From Noviherbaspirillum suwonense (GTDB lineage: Bacteria; Pseudomonadota; Gammaproteobacteria; Burkholderiales; Burkholderiaceae_D), in contig NZ_FXUL01000023.1 in the NCBI RefSeq assembly GCF_900182955.1, positions 1-64,000 of the forward strand: 64,000 nucleotides of DNA. Reading direction: 5' to 3'. The position numbers were made by a program, and so were the translations under genes. Below the pieces are notes generated by a model. That model made no database searches and was not told the DNA's origin. It saw nothing but the letters and a program-made list of their open reading frames with translations. Positions 41,231 to 50,200 of the stretch are shown here, one piece after another. Within the stretch, counting starts at the first letter, position 1, and each line of letters starts with the position of its first letter.

Positions 41231-42646
41231 TCAGTCCGCCAGCGCCGGCCGGCGGCGGCCCGCCAGCGTGGCCTGCTCGAATGCATGGCCCATCTGCAGC
41301 AGGGCCAGTTCGCCCTGGTGGCGGCCGATCAGCTGCAGGCCCACCGGCAGACCGCCGTCGGTGAAGCCGGCCGGCACCGACAGCGCCGGGTGGGTGGTCG
41401 CGGTGATGGTGTAGCAGGAACGCATCCAGTCGATGTAGCTCTCCATCTTCACGCCGGCGATTTCCTCGATATACGGTTTTTCGATGTCGAACGGCGGCAC
41501 CTGGTTCACGGGCGTAACCAGGAAGTCGTAGGTTTCCATGAAGCGGTGCATGCGGAGGAACAGCGCAGTGCGCAGCTTCTCGGCCCGCGCCAGCTGCGCG
41601 GCGCTGAGCTTGCGGCCGGCTTCGATATTCCAGACGATGGTTTCCTTGAGCACGCCCGGATGCCGGTCCATCACCGCGCCGTAGTGCAGCTCGAACGCAT
41701 ATGCGCGCAACGCCATGAAGATGTCATGGGCGTCGCGCATGTCGGGATAGGCGTCCTCGACGATGCAGCCCAGGTCCTCGAAGACCTTGCGCTGCGCGTC
41801 CAGCGCCTTGACCACTTCCGGGTCCACCGGCAGGCCGCCCATGTCCATCGCCCAGGCGATGCGCCTGCCCTTCATGTCGCGCTCCAGCGGCGCGCGGAAC
41901 TGCGCGCCGTCCTCGCTGATGGCCAGCGGGTCGCGCGCGTCATGGCCGGCCATGACCGACAGGTGCAGCGCCAGGTCGGCCACGCTGCGCGCCATCGGTC
42001 CGTACACCGACAGGCTGCCCCAGCCGTTCTGCGACGGGAAGTCGGGCACCCGGCCGACCGAAGGCCGCAGCCCGACCACGTTGCAGAAATTGGCCGGGCA
42101 GCGCAGCGAGCCGCCCATGTCGGTGCCGTCGGCAAGCGCGACCATGCCGGTCGCCAGCGCCACGGCCGAACCGCCGGAGGAGCCGCCGCAGGTCTTGCCG
42201 AGGTCGTAGGGGTTGCGGGTCGCACCGAACACTTCATTGAAGGTCTGCGAGCCGGCGCCGAATTCCGGCGTGTTGGTCTTGCCTATGCTGATCGCGCCGG
42301 CCGCCTGCTGCCGCTCCACCAGCAGCGCGCTGCGGGTCGGCACGTAGTTGGCGTGCACGCGCGAGCCGTAGGTGGTGCGCATGCCGCGGGTCATGATCAG
42401 GTCCTTGTGCGCAACCGGCAGCCCGTGCAGCGGACCGAGCGGCTGGCCCCGGGCCTGCGCGTCGTCGGCGGCCAGGCTGGCCGCCATCGCCTGTTCAGCG
42501 TGCAGCGTGACGATGGCGTTGACCTTCGGGTTCACCGCCTCGATCCGTGACAGGTGCGCCTGCATCACGTCCCGTGCCGACAGATGGCCGGCGCGGATCT
42601 GCGCGGCCATGTCGACCGCGCTCAGGTAAACGATGTCGTCCTGCAT
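41231..42646 (-). CDS. Amidase signature family hydrolase
   Basis: The protein has 471 residues. The Ser-cisSer-Lys triad is visible: Lys in LPVAHKDLIMT, the amidase signature GGSSGGSAVALATG and the nucleophile serine in DMGGSLRCPA. It hydrolyses amides to acids and ammonia. The gene starts three bases after the TRAP large-permease stop and is the last gene of the dctPQM operon, so the transporter may import an amide or an amide may yield the transported acid. Its exact substrate is unknown. Confidence 0.93.
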   Translation of the reverse strand: MQDDIVYLSAVDMAAQIRAGHLSARDVMQAHLSRIEAVNPKVNAIVTLHAEQAMAASLAADDAQARGQPLGPLHGLPVAHKDLIMTRGMRTTYGSRVHANYVPTRSALLVERQQAAGAISIGKTNTPEFGAGSQTFNEVFGATRNPYDLGKTCGGSSGGSAVALATGMVALADGTDMGGSLRCPANFCNVVGLRPSVGRVPDFPSQNGWGSLSVYGPMARSVADLALHLSVMAGHDARDPLAISEDGAQFRAPLERDMKGRRIAWAMDMGGLPVDPEVVKALDAQRKVFEDLGCIVEDAYPDMRDAHDIFMALRAYAFELHYGAVMDRHPGVLKETIVWNIEAGRKLSAAQLARAEKLRTALFLRMHRFMETYDFLVTPVNQVPPFDIEKPYIEEIAGVKMESYIDWMRSCYTITATTHPALSVPAGFTDGGLPVGLQLIGRHQGELALLQMGHAFEQATLAGRRRPALAD

Positions 42647-42648
42647 GT

Positions 42649-43938
42649 TCAGTACCCCAGGGATTGCGGCAGCCATAGCGCCAGTTGCGGGAAGGCGGTC
42701 ACCAGCAGCAGCGCCACCAGCATCGCGCCAACCATCCACAGCGCCCAGCCTACCGTGGACTCCATGGTGACGCCGGCGATGCGGGTGGTGACCATCAGGT
42801 TGACCGCCATCGGCGGCGTGAACTGGCCGATCGCCATGTTCATCGTCAGGATGATGCCGAACCAGACCGGGTCCCAGCCGTAGGCGGTGACGATGGGCAG
42901 CAGGATGGGCAGGAACACCAGGAAGATCGAGACCGCGTCGAGCAGCATGCCGGCGATCAGCATCATGATGGTGATCATCAGCAGCATCAGCGCCTCGTTG
43001 GAGGTGAAGCCCAGCAGCAGCTTGGCGAACGCGTCGAATGCGCCCAGCGTCGAGCCGGCATGCGCGAATACGCCGGCCAGCGAGATGATCAGCAGCACCA
43101 CCGCCGAGATCTCGGCCGACTCGACCAGCACTTCGTAGACCTTGCGCAGCGTCAGCGTCCGGTACACGAAGAGGCCCACGAAGAAGCCGTAGAAGGCCGC
43201 GACCACCGCCGCCTCGGTCGGCGTGAAGAGCCCGGTGCGCAGGCCGCCGAGGATGATCACCGGCGCCAGCAGGCCCCAGATCGCTTCCTTGAAGCTGTCC
43301 CAGAAGCGCGGCGTCTCCTCGTCGGCGTCCAGGCCCCAGCCGTGCTTGTGCGAGAACCAGAGCGTGGGAATGATCAGCGACAGGCCGGCCAGGATGCCGG
43401 GTATGACGCCGCCGGCAAACAGCGCCGGCACCGATGCGCTCGGCACCAGCACGCTGTAGACGATCAGCGCAACCGACGGCGGGATCAGGATGGCGGTGGA
43501 GCCCGCGGCCGCGATCAGCGTGGCGGAAAACGGCTTCGGGTAGCCCTGCTTGAACATCGCCGGGATCATCACCATCGCGACCGCGGCCGCGTCGGCCGGC
43601 CCGGAGCCGGATATGCCGCCCAGGAACATGCAGACCAGGATCGCGACGATGCCCTGCGCGCCGCGGCGTCGGCCGACGATGGCCGAGGCGAAGCGCACGA
43701 TGCGCAAGGCCACGCCGGCCCGTTCGAACATCATGCCTGCCAGGATGAAGACCGGCAGCGCCAGCAGCGGATACTTGGCCACGCCGTTGTACGCATTGGT
43801 CGGCACCGACATGATGCCCAGCCCTTCGATCAGGATCACCGCGGTGCCGCTGACGCCCAGCGCCACCGCCAGCGGCGCGCCGATCGCCATCAGCAGCGCG
43901 AAACCCAGGAACAGGATGATGCTGCCTTCGGCGATCAT
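42649..43938 (-). CDS. dctM: TRAP transporter large permease (DctM)
   Basis: The protein has 429 residues with about 12 hydrophobic segments. GSTAILIPPSVALIVYS and the terminal TPPMAVNLMVTTRI are typical of DctM. It forms the sodium-driven channel of a tripartite ATP-independent periplasmic transporter. The ATG at 43938 (MIAEGSIILFL) overlaps the dctQ stop by four bases. Confidence 0.95.
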   Translation of the reverse strand: MIAEGSIILFLGFALLMAIGAPLAVALGVSGTAVILIEGLGIMSVPTNAYNGVAKYPLLALPVFILAGMMFERAGVALRIVRFASAIVGRRRGAQGIVAILVCMFLGGISGSGPADAAAVAMVMIPAMFKQGYPKPFSATLIAAAGSTAILIPPSVALIVYSVLVPSASVPALFAGGVIPGILAGLSLIIPTLWFSHKHGWGLDADEETPRFWDSFKEAIWGLLAPVIILGGLRTGLFTPTEAAVVAAFYGFFVGLFVYRTLTLRKVYEVLVESAEISAVVLLIISLAGVFAHAGSTLGAFDAFAKLLLGFTSNEALMLLMITIMMLIAGMLLDAVSIFLVFLPILLPIVTAYGWDPVWFGIILTMNMAIGQFTPPMAVNLMVTTRIAGVTMESTVGWALWMVGAMLVALLLVTAFPQLALWLPQSLGY

Positions 43939-44447
43939 GGGCGGCTCCCGGCATTGCGCACGGTGCGTACCAGGCGGCCCAGGATGCGCAGGAAGATCAC
44001 CACCGACAGCAGCGGCAGCCACAGGCTGTAGAGCCACTGCGGGATGCCGATGCCGGGCGACGTCGTGTCGTACTGCCAGTCGTCGAGGAACAGGAAATAG
44101 CCGTACCAGGCCATGACCGCGAACATCAGCATGCCCAGCAGCAGCACCAGTATCTCAAGCGGCCGGGCAAGCGACGCCGGCAGGCGCTCGACGATGAAGG
44201 TCATGCGGATATGGCGGTCGCGGGCGAAGGCGGCGGCGGCGCCGAACAAAGTCAGCACCACCATCAGGAAGATCGAGAATTCCTCGGTGAACGCGAAGGA
44301 CACGTTGGTGAAATAGCGCACCAGCACGTTGGCGAAGGTAATGACGCAGATCAGGGCCATGGCCAGCGCGGCGCAGGCCTCCTCGATCTTGATCGGCACC
44401 CGGGGCTGGTCTTCGGGCGCGTCTTTTTTTTCAGGCAGTTCACTCAT
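43935..44447 (-). CDS. dctQ: TRAP transporter small permease (DctQ)
   Basis: The protein has 170 residues with four hydrophobic helices. The segment VLVRYFTNVSFAFTEEFSIFLMV is typical of DctQ. It couples the binding protein to DctM. It is preceded by a hairpin with a T-tract between dctP and dctQ. Confidence 0.93.
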   Translation of the reverse strand: MSELPEKKDAPEDQPRVPIKIEEACAALAMALICVITFANVLVRYFTNVSFAFTEEFSIFLMVVLTLFGAAAAFARDRHIRMTFIVERLPASLARPLEILVLLLGMLMFAVMAWYGYFLFLDDWQYDTTSPGIGIPQWLYSLWLPLLSVVIFLRILGRLVRTVRNAGSRP

Positions 44448-44485
44448 GGTTGCGGCGGATGGGGCGGCCGGGCGGCCTTGTAAAG

Positions 44486-44517
44486 AAAAACGCCGCCGGC
44501 GGCAAGGCCAGGCGGCG
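44486..44517 (-). terminator. Attenuator-like hairpin between dctP and dctQ
   Basis: On the minus strand CGCCGCC (44517-44511) pairs with GGCGGCG (44497-44491), followed by five T residues (44490-44486). Partial termination here would give more binding protein than permease. Confidence 0.65.
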
Positions 44518-44534
44518 ACGGGTGCGGGAGGCGC

Positions 44535-45557
44535 TTACTTGCGCGCGGCGATGTCGGTTTCGGCCTGCTTCACCAAAGCCGGGCCGATGGTTTTCGCCCA
44601 CTTGTCGTAGACCGGCCGGGTCATTTCCTTGAACGGCGCGATCTCGGCGGCCGACAGGCGGGTGACCTTGACGCCGCTGGCTTCGACTTCCTTGTAGGCG
44701 CTGCCGTCGGCGGCGGTCAGGCCCTTGCGCGCCATCGAGGTCTCTTCCTTGCCTGCCTGCAGAGCGGCTTCGCGCACCGCGTCCTGGTCGGCCTTGTTCC
44801 AGCCATCCCAGACCTTCTTGTTGACCACGAAGATCAGCGGGTCGGCGACATAGCCCCAGATCGTCAGGTACTTCTGGCCGACGGCGGCGATCTTGGCGCC
44901 GGTGAAGACCGAGATCGGGTTTTCCTGCCCGTCGACGGCGCCCGACGCCAGCGCCGGCTGCGCATCGGCCCAGCTCATCTGGGTCGGATTCGCGCCCAGC
45001 GCGGTGAAGGTGTCGTTGAACAGCGGCGAGCCGACCACGCGGAACTTCATGCCCTTCATGTCGGCCGGGCTGCGGATCTCGCGCTTGGAATTGCTGATCT
45101 CGCGGTAACCGTTCTCGCCCCATGCCAGCGGCACCACGCCATTTTTCTCCAGCACCTTGAACAGGTCCTGGCCGGTCTTGCCCTGGGTCAGCGCGTCGAG
45201 CGCGCGGTAGTCCGGCAGCAGGAAGGGCATCGAGAACAGGTTGAGTTCCTTGACCTGCGGCGACCAGTTGATCGACGAGCCGACCGCCATGTCGATCACG
45301 CCCTGGCGGATCGCGGTGAATTCGCGGGTCTGGTCGCCGGCCACCAGCGAGGTGCCCGGATACATCTTGATATTGATGCGGCCCTGGGTTTTTTCCTTGA
45401 CCAGCTCCGCCCAGCGCTCGCCGCCCTTGCCCCACGGGAAAGCGGTGCCGAGGACGGTGGACAGGCGGTATTCAGGCTGGTATTTCTGCTGGGCGTAAGA
45501 AGGGGCGGCTGCCGTGAACGTAGCGGCGAGCGCAATGGCGACGAGGGATTTCTGCAA
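44535..45557 (-). CDS. dctP: TRAP transporter substrate-binding protein (DctP)
   Basis: The protein has 340 residues. A signal peptide ends at PSYA. DctP signatures include YRLSTVLGTAFPWGKGGERW, GSPLFNDTFTALGANPTQMSW and the region DGQENPISVF. The start is set at TTG (45555-45557) because GGAG lies seven bases upstream and the signal peptide begins there; the longer upstream frame has no protein-like sequence. The ligand is probably a carboxylate. It is the first gene of dctP-dctQ-dctM-amidase. Confidence 0.93.
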   Translation of the reverse strand: MQKSLVAIALAATFTAAAPSYAQQKYQPEYRLSTVLGTAFPWGKGGERWAELVKEKTQGRINIKMYPGTSLVAGDQTREFTAIRQGVIDMAVGSSINWSPQVKELNLFSMPFLLPDYRALDALTQGKTGQDLFKVLEKNGVVPLAWGENGYREISNSKREIRSPADMKGMKFRVVGSPLFNDTFTALGANPTQMSWADAQPALASGAVDGQENPISVFTGAKIAAVGQKYLTIWGYVADPLIFVVNKKVWDGWNKADQDAVREAALQAGKEETSMARKGLTAADGSAYKEVEASGVKVTRLSAAEIAPFKEMTRPVYDKWAKTIGPALVKQAETDIAARK

Positions 45558-45746
45558 GGTTGTTCTCCATTTGACAGGCGGCTGGCCTTGGCAGGACGCC
45601 GCCCTGAATTGTAGGTGCGCTGCTGTTTTACAGCAATCTTGTACAGGAGGCAACCGGGAAAGGGAGATGGCTTGCAACGAAAGCCGGATAGCATCAACCC
45701 GCCGCGGGCCGATGCCGGCGCGGCGGGGTCGTCGGCTACAGCGGCG

Positions 45747-46094
45747 TCAGTAGCGGTACGGGTTGTTCGGCCGGCGGTCGTAGCGGTTCGGCACGCCGTC
45801 GCCGTCGCGGTCCCAGTGGCGGCCGCCATGGTGATGCCCATGCCCGCGCCATTCCTCGCGGTAGATCGGGCGCGGCTGGACATAGACCGGTGCCGGCTGC
45901 ACATAGACCGGGCCGGGCTGCACGTAGGCCGGCGGCCCGAGGTAGCGTGGCGGCGGGCCGTAGGGAGCCGGCGCTATATAAGCGCCAGGCACGCCGACAT
46001 TGATATCGACATCGACCCGCGCCATTGCCGGCGCAGCCGCCAGCAGCGCCGCGCCGGCCAGCAGGGTAATCAGTCCAGAGCTCAGGATCTTCAT
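45747..46094 (-). CDS. Secreted proline-rich protein with PVYVQP repeats
   Basis: The protein has 115 residues and I do not recognise a functional family beyond PXPV-type repeat proteins. A signal peptide ends at PAMA (about residue 24). The mature part contains repeated PxPVYVQP units, then a His-rich stretch (GHGHHHGGRHW) and a DRDGDGVPNRYDRRP segment resembling a calcium-binding thrombospondin type 3 loop. The ATG at 46094 has GGAG six bases upstream. It is probably periplasmic or surface-exposed. Confidence 0.75.
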   Translation of the reverse strand: MKILSSGLITLLAGAALLAAAPAMARVDVDINVGVPGAYIAPAPYGPPPRYLGPPAYVQPGPVYVQPAPVYVQPRPIYREEWRGHGHHHGGRHWDRDGDGVPNRYDRRPNNPYRY

Positions 46095-46291
46095 TTCATT
46101 CTCCATCGTTAATGATTAATTAAACCGCGAATCCGGTCATAAAGCCAATGGATACGCGTAAGCATCGTTACCAGATGTTTCTGGCAACTTTTTAAGTAAG
46201 AAAGCGCTGACGCCGATAAGGGTGTATGTCTGATTCCTTGCCCGGTGTTTATAGAGAAAAATGCAACTCCTGATCCATTCCGGGGCATGCG

Positions 46292-46759
46292 ATGACACAG
46301 CACAACGACCAAACGCCCGCGGGCGTCGTCGCACAGCGGCAAGCAGCGGGGAACACGTTGTCCGAAGGCGAGACGCGCGTGCTGCCGGTGCTTGAAGAGC
46401 AGCTGGAGATTCGCAAGGTCCCGGTGGAAACCGGCGCGGTAAGGGTGAGAAAGATCGTCCACGAGGAAAACCGCACGGTCGACCTGACGTTAATGCAGGA
46501 GGAAGTCAGCGTTACACGGGTGCCGGTAAACAAGGTGGTGGAAAACACGTTCCAGCCACGTCAGGAAGGCGACACGCTCGTCATCCCGATTTTCGAGGAA
46601 GTCGTAACCCGGCACCTGGTATTGGTGGAGGAAGTGCGTATCACGACCCGCCGCAATCCCGAAGCAAGCAGGCAGCAAGTTACCTTGAAGCGCGAAGAAG
46701 CGGTGGTCGAGCGCTATGACGCGGCAAGCGGGAGCTGGAAGCCCGAACCCACGCTATAG
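46292..46759 (+). CDS. DUF2382 (YsnF/AvaK) domain protein
   Basis: The protein has 155 residues. A DUF2382 domain spans about residues 25-135, with VLPVLEEQLEIRKVPVETGAV and a second similar stretch VIPIFEEVVTRHLVLVEEV. Members are linked to general stress in other bacteria. It has no signal peptide. It is 51 bases before a longer DUF2382 gene, and the pair is probably co-transcribed from the AT-rich region at 46107-46291. Confidence 0.85.
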   Translation: MTQHNDQTPAGVVAQRQAAGNTLSEGETRVLPVLEEQLEIRKVPVETGAVRVRKIVHEENRTVDLTLMQEEVSVTRVPVNKVVENTFQPRQEGDTLVIPIFEEVVTRHLVLVEEVRITTRRNPEASRQQVTLKREEAVVERYDAASGSWKPEPTL

Positions 46760-46810
46760 CCCATCGCCCACTATTTGCAAGACCATCAAGCTACTCTAAG
46801 GAGCACCAAC

Positions 46811-47950
46811 ATGGACCAGACCGTCATAGGCGTATTCGACACGTACGAGCATGCCGAGCGTGCGCAACAGCAGCTGATTTCACGCGGATTCTCCGCCAAC
46901 GATGTGCAGGTCCGCGCGCATGGCGCGGACCTTTCCGGAGCAGGGCGCAGCGGCACGACCGCAACGACCACCACCACGACCGACCATGATGTCGGCTTCA
47001 TGGACAGCGTCCGCAACTTCTTTTCCGACCTGTTCGGACCGGACGCGGACGATGCCGGACACTATTCCGAAGCGGTGCGCCGCGGCGGCGCGGTCGTGGC
47101 GGTCACGGTGTCCGACGAATCCCGCGTCGACAGCGCACGCGAGGCGCTTGCGGCCACCGGGGCGGTCGACATCGAGAAGCGCGTCGCCGAATGGAAGGAG
47201 TCCGGATACCAGGGCTACAGCCCCGCTGCGGCTCCCTATACCCGCGACGAAATCGCGCAGGAACGTTCCCGCGTGATCCCGGTGGTCGAGGAAGAGCTGG
47301 AAGTCGGCAAGCGCCAGGTCGACCTGGGCTCGGTGAGGGTGGTGTCGCGCATGGTCGAGACCCCGGTCAATGAATCGGTCACGCTCCGCGAGGAACATGC
47401 CAGCATCGAGCGCCGTCCGGTCGATCGCCCGGCGTCGGAAGCCGACCTGGCCAATTTCGGCGGCGAGAGCATCGAGGTGCGCGAGACGGCGGAAAAAGCC
47501 GTGGTCAACAAGACGGCCCGCGTGGTAGAGGAGGTCAGCGTGGGCAAGACTGCAACCGAGCGTACCGAGCAGGTCAGCGACACCGTGCGCAAGACCGTCG
47601 TCGATGTGCAGAACGACGGCAGGAACACCGGCGCCGGCATCAGCGGCAGCATGATGGGCACCACTGCCGACAACATGGCCGCCACCAATACGTCGGCGGA
47701 CTATGACGACGCGTTCCGCAGCGACTGGAACACCCGTTACGCCAGCATGGGCGGCAGCTACGACGACTATGCGCCGGCCTACCGCTACGGTTCGACGCTG
47801 GGCGCGGACACCCGCTACAAGGGACGTTCGTGGGACGAGATCGAGTCCGATGCGCGCAATGACTGGCAGACCCGCTATCCCAACAGCACCTGGGAAAACT
47901 TCAAGGCCGCCGTGCGCCACGGCTGGGAACGGGTAAGCGGCCAGCGTTAA
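46811..47950 (+). CDS. Stress-type protein with N-terminal alpha/beta domain and DUF2382 domain
   Basis: The protein has 379 residues. The N-terminus (TVIGVFDTYEHAERAQQQL) resembles general-stress GSP-17M/YflT-like domains. It is followed by a Thr-rich linker (TTATTTTTTD), a DUF2382 domain (RVIPVVEEELEVGKRQVDLG), a second repeat of that pattern and a C-terminal Tyr/Arg-rich part with two RYxxxW-like units (DWNTRYASMG, DWQTRYPNST). It is soluble. A bidirectional terminator follows. Its function is unknown; stress protection is inferred from family links. Confidence 0.88.
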   Translation: MDQTVIGVFDTYEHAERAQQQLISRGFSANDVQVRAHGADLSGAGRSGTTATTTTTTDHDVGFMDSVRNFFSDLFGPDADDAGHYSEAVRRGGAVVAVTVSDESRVDSAREALAATGAVDIEKRVAEWKESGYQGYSPAAAPYTRDEIAQERSRVIPVVEEELEVGKRQVDLGSVRVVSRMVETPVNESVTLREEHASIERRPVDRPASEADLANFGGESIEVRETAEKAVVNKTARVVEEVSVGKTATERTEQVSDTVRKTVVDVQNDGRNTGAGISGSMMGTTADNMAATNTSADYDDAFRSDWNTRYASMGGSYDDYAPAYRYGSTLGADTRYKGRSWDEIESDARNDWQTRYPNSTWENFKAAVRHGWERVSGQR

Positions 47951-47976
47951 TCGCCGCTGATCTTACTGGCCCCGAC

Positions 47977-48005
47977 AACGCCCTGCATCGCAGGGCGTTT
48001 TTATT
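47977..48005. terminator. Terminator between the DUF2382 gene and the convergent membrane gene
   Basis: AACGCCCTGC (47977-47986) and GCAGGGCGTT (47990-47999) pair around a three-base loop and are followed by TTTTATTT. The opposite gene ends at 48001, so the hairpin overlaps its stop. Confidence 0.85.
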
Positions 48006-49110
48006 TGGCGGCCCCGGCCGCGGCGTCCAGCAGGTCGAGCATGGCCGGGTCGTGGGTGCAGGCGCGCGGCGGCAGGCCGGCCCAGTTCAGCGTGGCCAGC
48101 GGTGCGCCATTGTCGATCAGTTGCTGCGCGAGAAGGTGCCTGCCGTCCCGTACCACCGCATGCAGCAGGCTGTCGCCGCGCACGTGGTCGCGCAGGTCCA
48201 GCGGCTGGTCGAGGATGATGAGGCCGTTGACCAGCGTGCCGAGATTGCAGGGCAGGCCGCTTTCGAACAGGAATTTCTGCTCGTGGACCTGCTGCTGTAT
48301 CGTCGTCTCCTGCAGCGCCTTGTCCTTTTCCAGCAATTCGCGATGGCTGTGGTGTTCCGCTTCGCGTTTTTCCTGCTCCAGCAGCGCGGCCAGTTCATTG
48401 AGCTGCCGCTCCATTTCCCGGGCGCTGTCGAACCGGCCGGCAAGGCCGTCCGGCTGCGTCGCCGGCGCGGCAGCCGCCTGCGATGGATGATCGTGCGCCG
48501 ACGCGCCGGGCGACGCCGGCTCGGCGCCAGGCGCCGTGTCCCCGCGCGTCGCGAGCAGCTGCGCGGGCAGCCACAGCAGAATGCCGCTGACGGCGGCCAG
48601 TGCGGCGGCAAGCACGGCCGCGTTGAGCAGGCCCGGCTGCTGGAAATAGAAACGGTCCAGCGCCAGCAGGCCGGCCGCCATCGCCAGCGGAATCAGCAGC
48701 AGCGCGGTGATTGCCAGCGGCGCCAGCCGGCGCGTCGACGACGCCGGCCAGAAGCCCAGCCGCTGCAATGCAAACAACTGCTGCGCGCCGACCAGTCCAT
48801 AGAGCACCCATAGCAGGCTACGGTAAGGCTTCCAGTGCATCGAGGCCGCGGCCAGCGGCTGCGCCTTCTGCAGCAGGCCCAGGCCCAGCGCCAGGCTTGC
48901 AAACATCAGCAGCGGCGCGGCGATGGCGCACAGCAGCAAATAGAAGCCGAATGTCTGGCCGGCCGCCGGCCTGGACTGCCGCGGCACGGGCTGCGGGCGC
49001 AGGCAGGTCCAGGCGCTGATGGCGAGCAGCGCGGTCAGCAGGCACAGCCCGGTCAGGTCCGCGCCATTGCGCAGCAATGCGATCATCGCCGCCCAGCCGT
49101 CCACGCGCAT
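48001..49110 (-). CDS. Membrane protein with coiled coil and ankyrin-like C-terminus, unknown function
   Basis: The protein has 369 residues and is not recognised. About four hydrophobic segments fill residues 10-190, followed by an Ala/Pro-rich linker and a charged coiled coil (AREMERQLNELAALLEQEKREAE). The C-terminal part (about 300-365) resembles ankyrin-type repeats (GDSLLHAVVRDGRHLLAQQLID). The ATG at 49110 is used; an in-frame GTG at 49122 overlaps the upstream gene. It follows the TAXI protein gene directly and is probably in the same operon. Confidence 0.8.
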   Translation of the reverse strand: MRVDGWAAMIALLRNGADLTGLCLLTALLAISAWTCLRPQPVPRQSRPAAGQTFGFYLLLCAIAAPLLMFASLALGLGLLQKAQPLAAASMHWKPYRSLLWVLYGLVGAQQLFALQRLGFWPASSTRRLAPLAITALLLIPLAMAAGLLALDRFYFQQPGLLNAAVLAAALAAVSGILLWLPAQLLATRGDTAPGAEPASPGASAHDHPSQAAAAPATQPDGLAGRFDSAREMERQLNELAALLEQEKREAEHHSHRELLEKDKALQETTIQQQVHEQKFLFESGLPCNLGTLVNGLIILDQPLDLRDHVRGDSLLHAVVRDGRHLLAQQLIDNGAPLATLNWAGLPPRACTHDPAMLDLLDAAAGAAK

Positions 49111-49111
49111 C

Positions 49112-50185
49112 TCAGCTTCCACACAGCCCCATCACCTTTTCCTGCTGCGTGCAGCTGCGCGCCGCCGGTCCTGCCGGGCGCGACTGCCGCAGGCCGGCCG
49201 GCGCCCCGGCGCCCTGCTGCGCGATGCAGTTGCGCATCGCCCGTTCCATCGGCGGGTAATAGCTCCAGCCCTTGCCCAGCGCCGGCAGTTCCAGCTTGAC
49301 TTCCTTCCACTTCGCATGGCCCTGCGACTGCAGCGTGTCGAAGTTGCGGCACAGGGAATCGGCGAATGCGTTCAGGTAGCGCGTGGTGTGCTCGAGGTTG
49401 TAGTCATAGGTGACCAGGAAAGCCTTCACGGTCAGCGTCGGCACTTCCTCGGTGATCCAGTTCGGGTAGCTCGACGGACGGATCGCCGCCGGGTAGTAGG
49501 TCTCGACGGCGCGTTTGCTTTCCCTGGCCTTGTCGTCGAGCTTGAGCAGCTTGATGAACTGGCGCGCTTCCGGCTTCATGTCGGCGAACAGCTTGGCCGG
49601 CTGGCCCGCGACGATGACGGCGACATCCACCGACTTGTCGGTCGTCAGCCTGATCAGCGCTTCCTCGTTGCTGACATAGGTCGCATTGCTTTCCGGCAGC
49701 GGCTGCTCGAACATCAGCCGGTAGAGCGTGGTCGCCGACAGCGCGGTGCCGCTGCCCACCGGGCCGATGCTGAGCTTCTTGTCCTTGATTTCATGGATGT
49801 AGTTGAGCGGGGAATCGGCGCGGACGACGAAATAGATTTCCTCGTTGTACAGCGGCATGACCACCCGCAGCGGACGGATGATGCGGCCGGCGGCGCGGTT
49901 GCCGCTTGCCGCCTGGTCGAGGAACGCCTGGTAGACGTCGGACTGCACCAGCGCGAACTTCACGCCGGCTTCGTCGCGCAGCCGCGCGACGTTGTCCGCC
50001 GATCCCTTGGACGGCAGCACTTCCAGGTTGATGTCGGCCGGTTCGGCCACGAACTTGGCGAGGTCGCGGCCTATCTGTATATAGGTGCCGCGCTCCGATG
50101 CGGTGACGATCTTGTATTCCGCCCGGGCGAGCGCCGCGGTCGGCGGCAGGCCCAGCATCAGGAGGAGCAGGAGGTAACGTTTCAT
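49112..50185 (-). CDS. TAXI family solute-binding protein with Cys-containing C-terminal tail
   Basis: The protein has 357 residues. A signal peptide (to about ARA, 22) and the core TASERGTYIQIGRDLAKFV and GPVGSGTALSATTLYRLMF match TAXI-TRAP binding proteins. No TRAP permease is adjacent, so it may serve another system or a signalling role. The C-terminal extension has an unusual CTQQEKVMGLC motif that recurs at the end of the upstream protein. It is the middle gene of a three-gene minus-strand group. Confidence 0.85.
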   Translation of the reverse strand: MKRYLLLLLMLGLPPTAALARAEYKIVTASERGTYIQIGRDLAKFVAEPADINLEVLPSKGSADNVARLRDEAGVKFALVQSDVYQAFLDQAASGNRAAGRIIRPLRVVMPLYNEEIYFVVRADSPLNYIHEIKDKKLSIGPVGSGTALSATTLYRLMFEQPLPESNATYVSNEEALIRLTTDKSVDVAVIVAGQPAKLFADMKPEARQFIKLLKLDDKARESKRAVETYYPAAIRPSSYPNWITEEVPTLTVKAFLVTYDYNLEHTTRYLNAFADSLCRNFDTLQSQGHAKWKEVKLELPALGKGWSYYPPMERAMRNCIAQQGAGAPAGLRQSRPAGPAARSCTQQEKVMGLCGS

Positions 50186-50200
50186 GGGCGGCTCCGGTAG

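Noticed and set aside
41231-43954. A possible 907-residue amidase fusion with an upstream domain
   Set aside because: The upstream part is an out-of-frame reading of the TRAP permease; the amidase has its own Met at 42646 and normal length.
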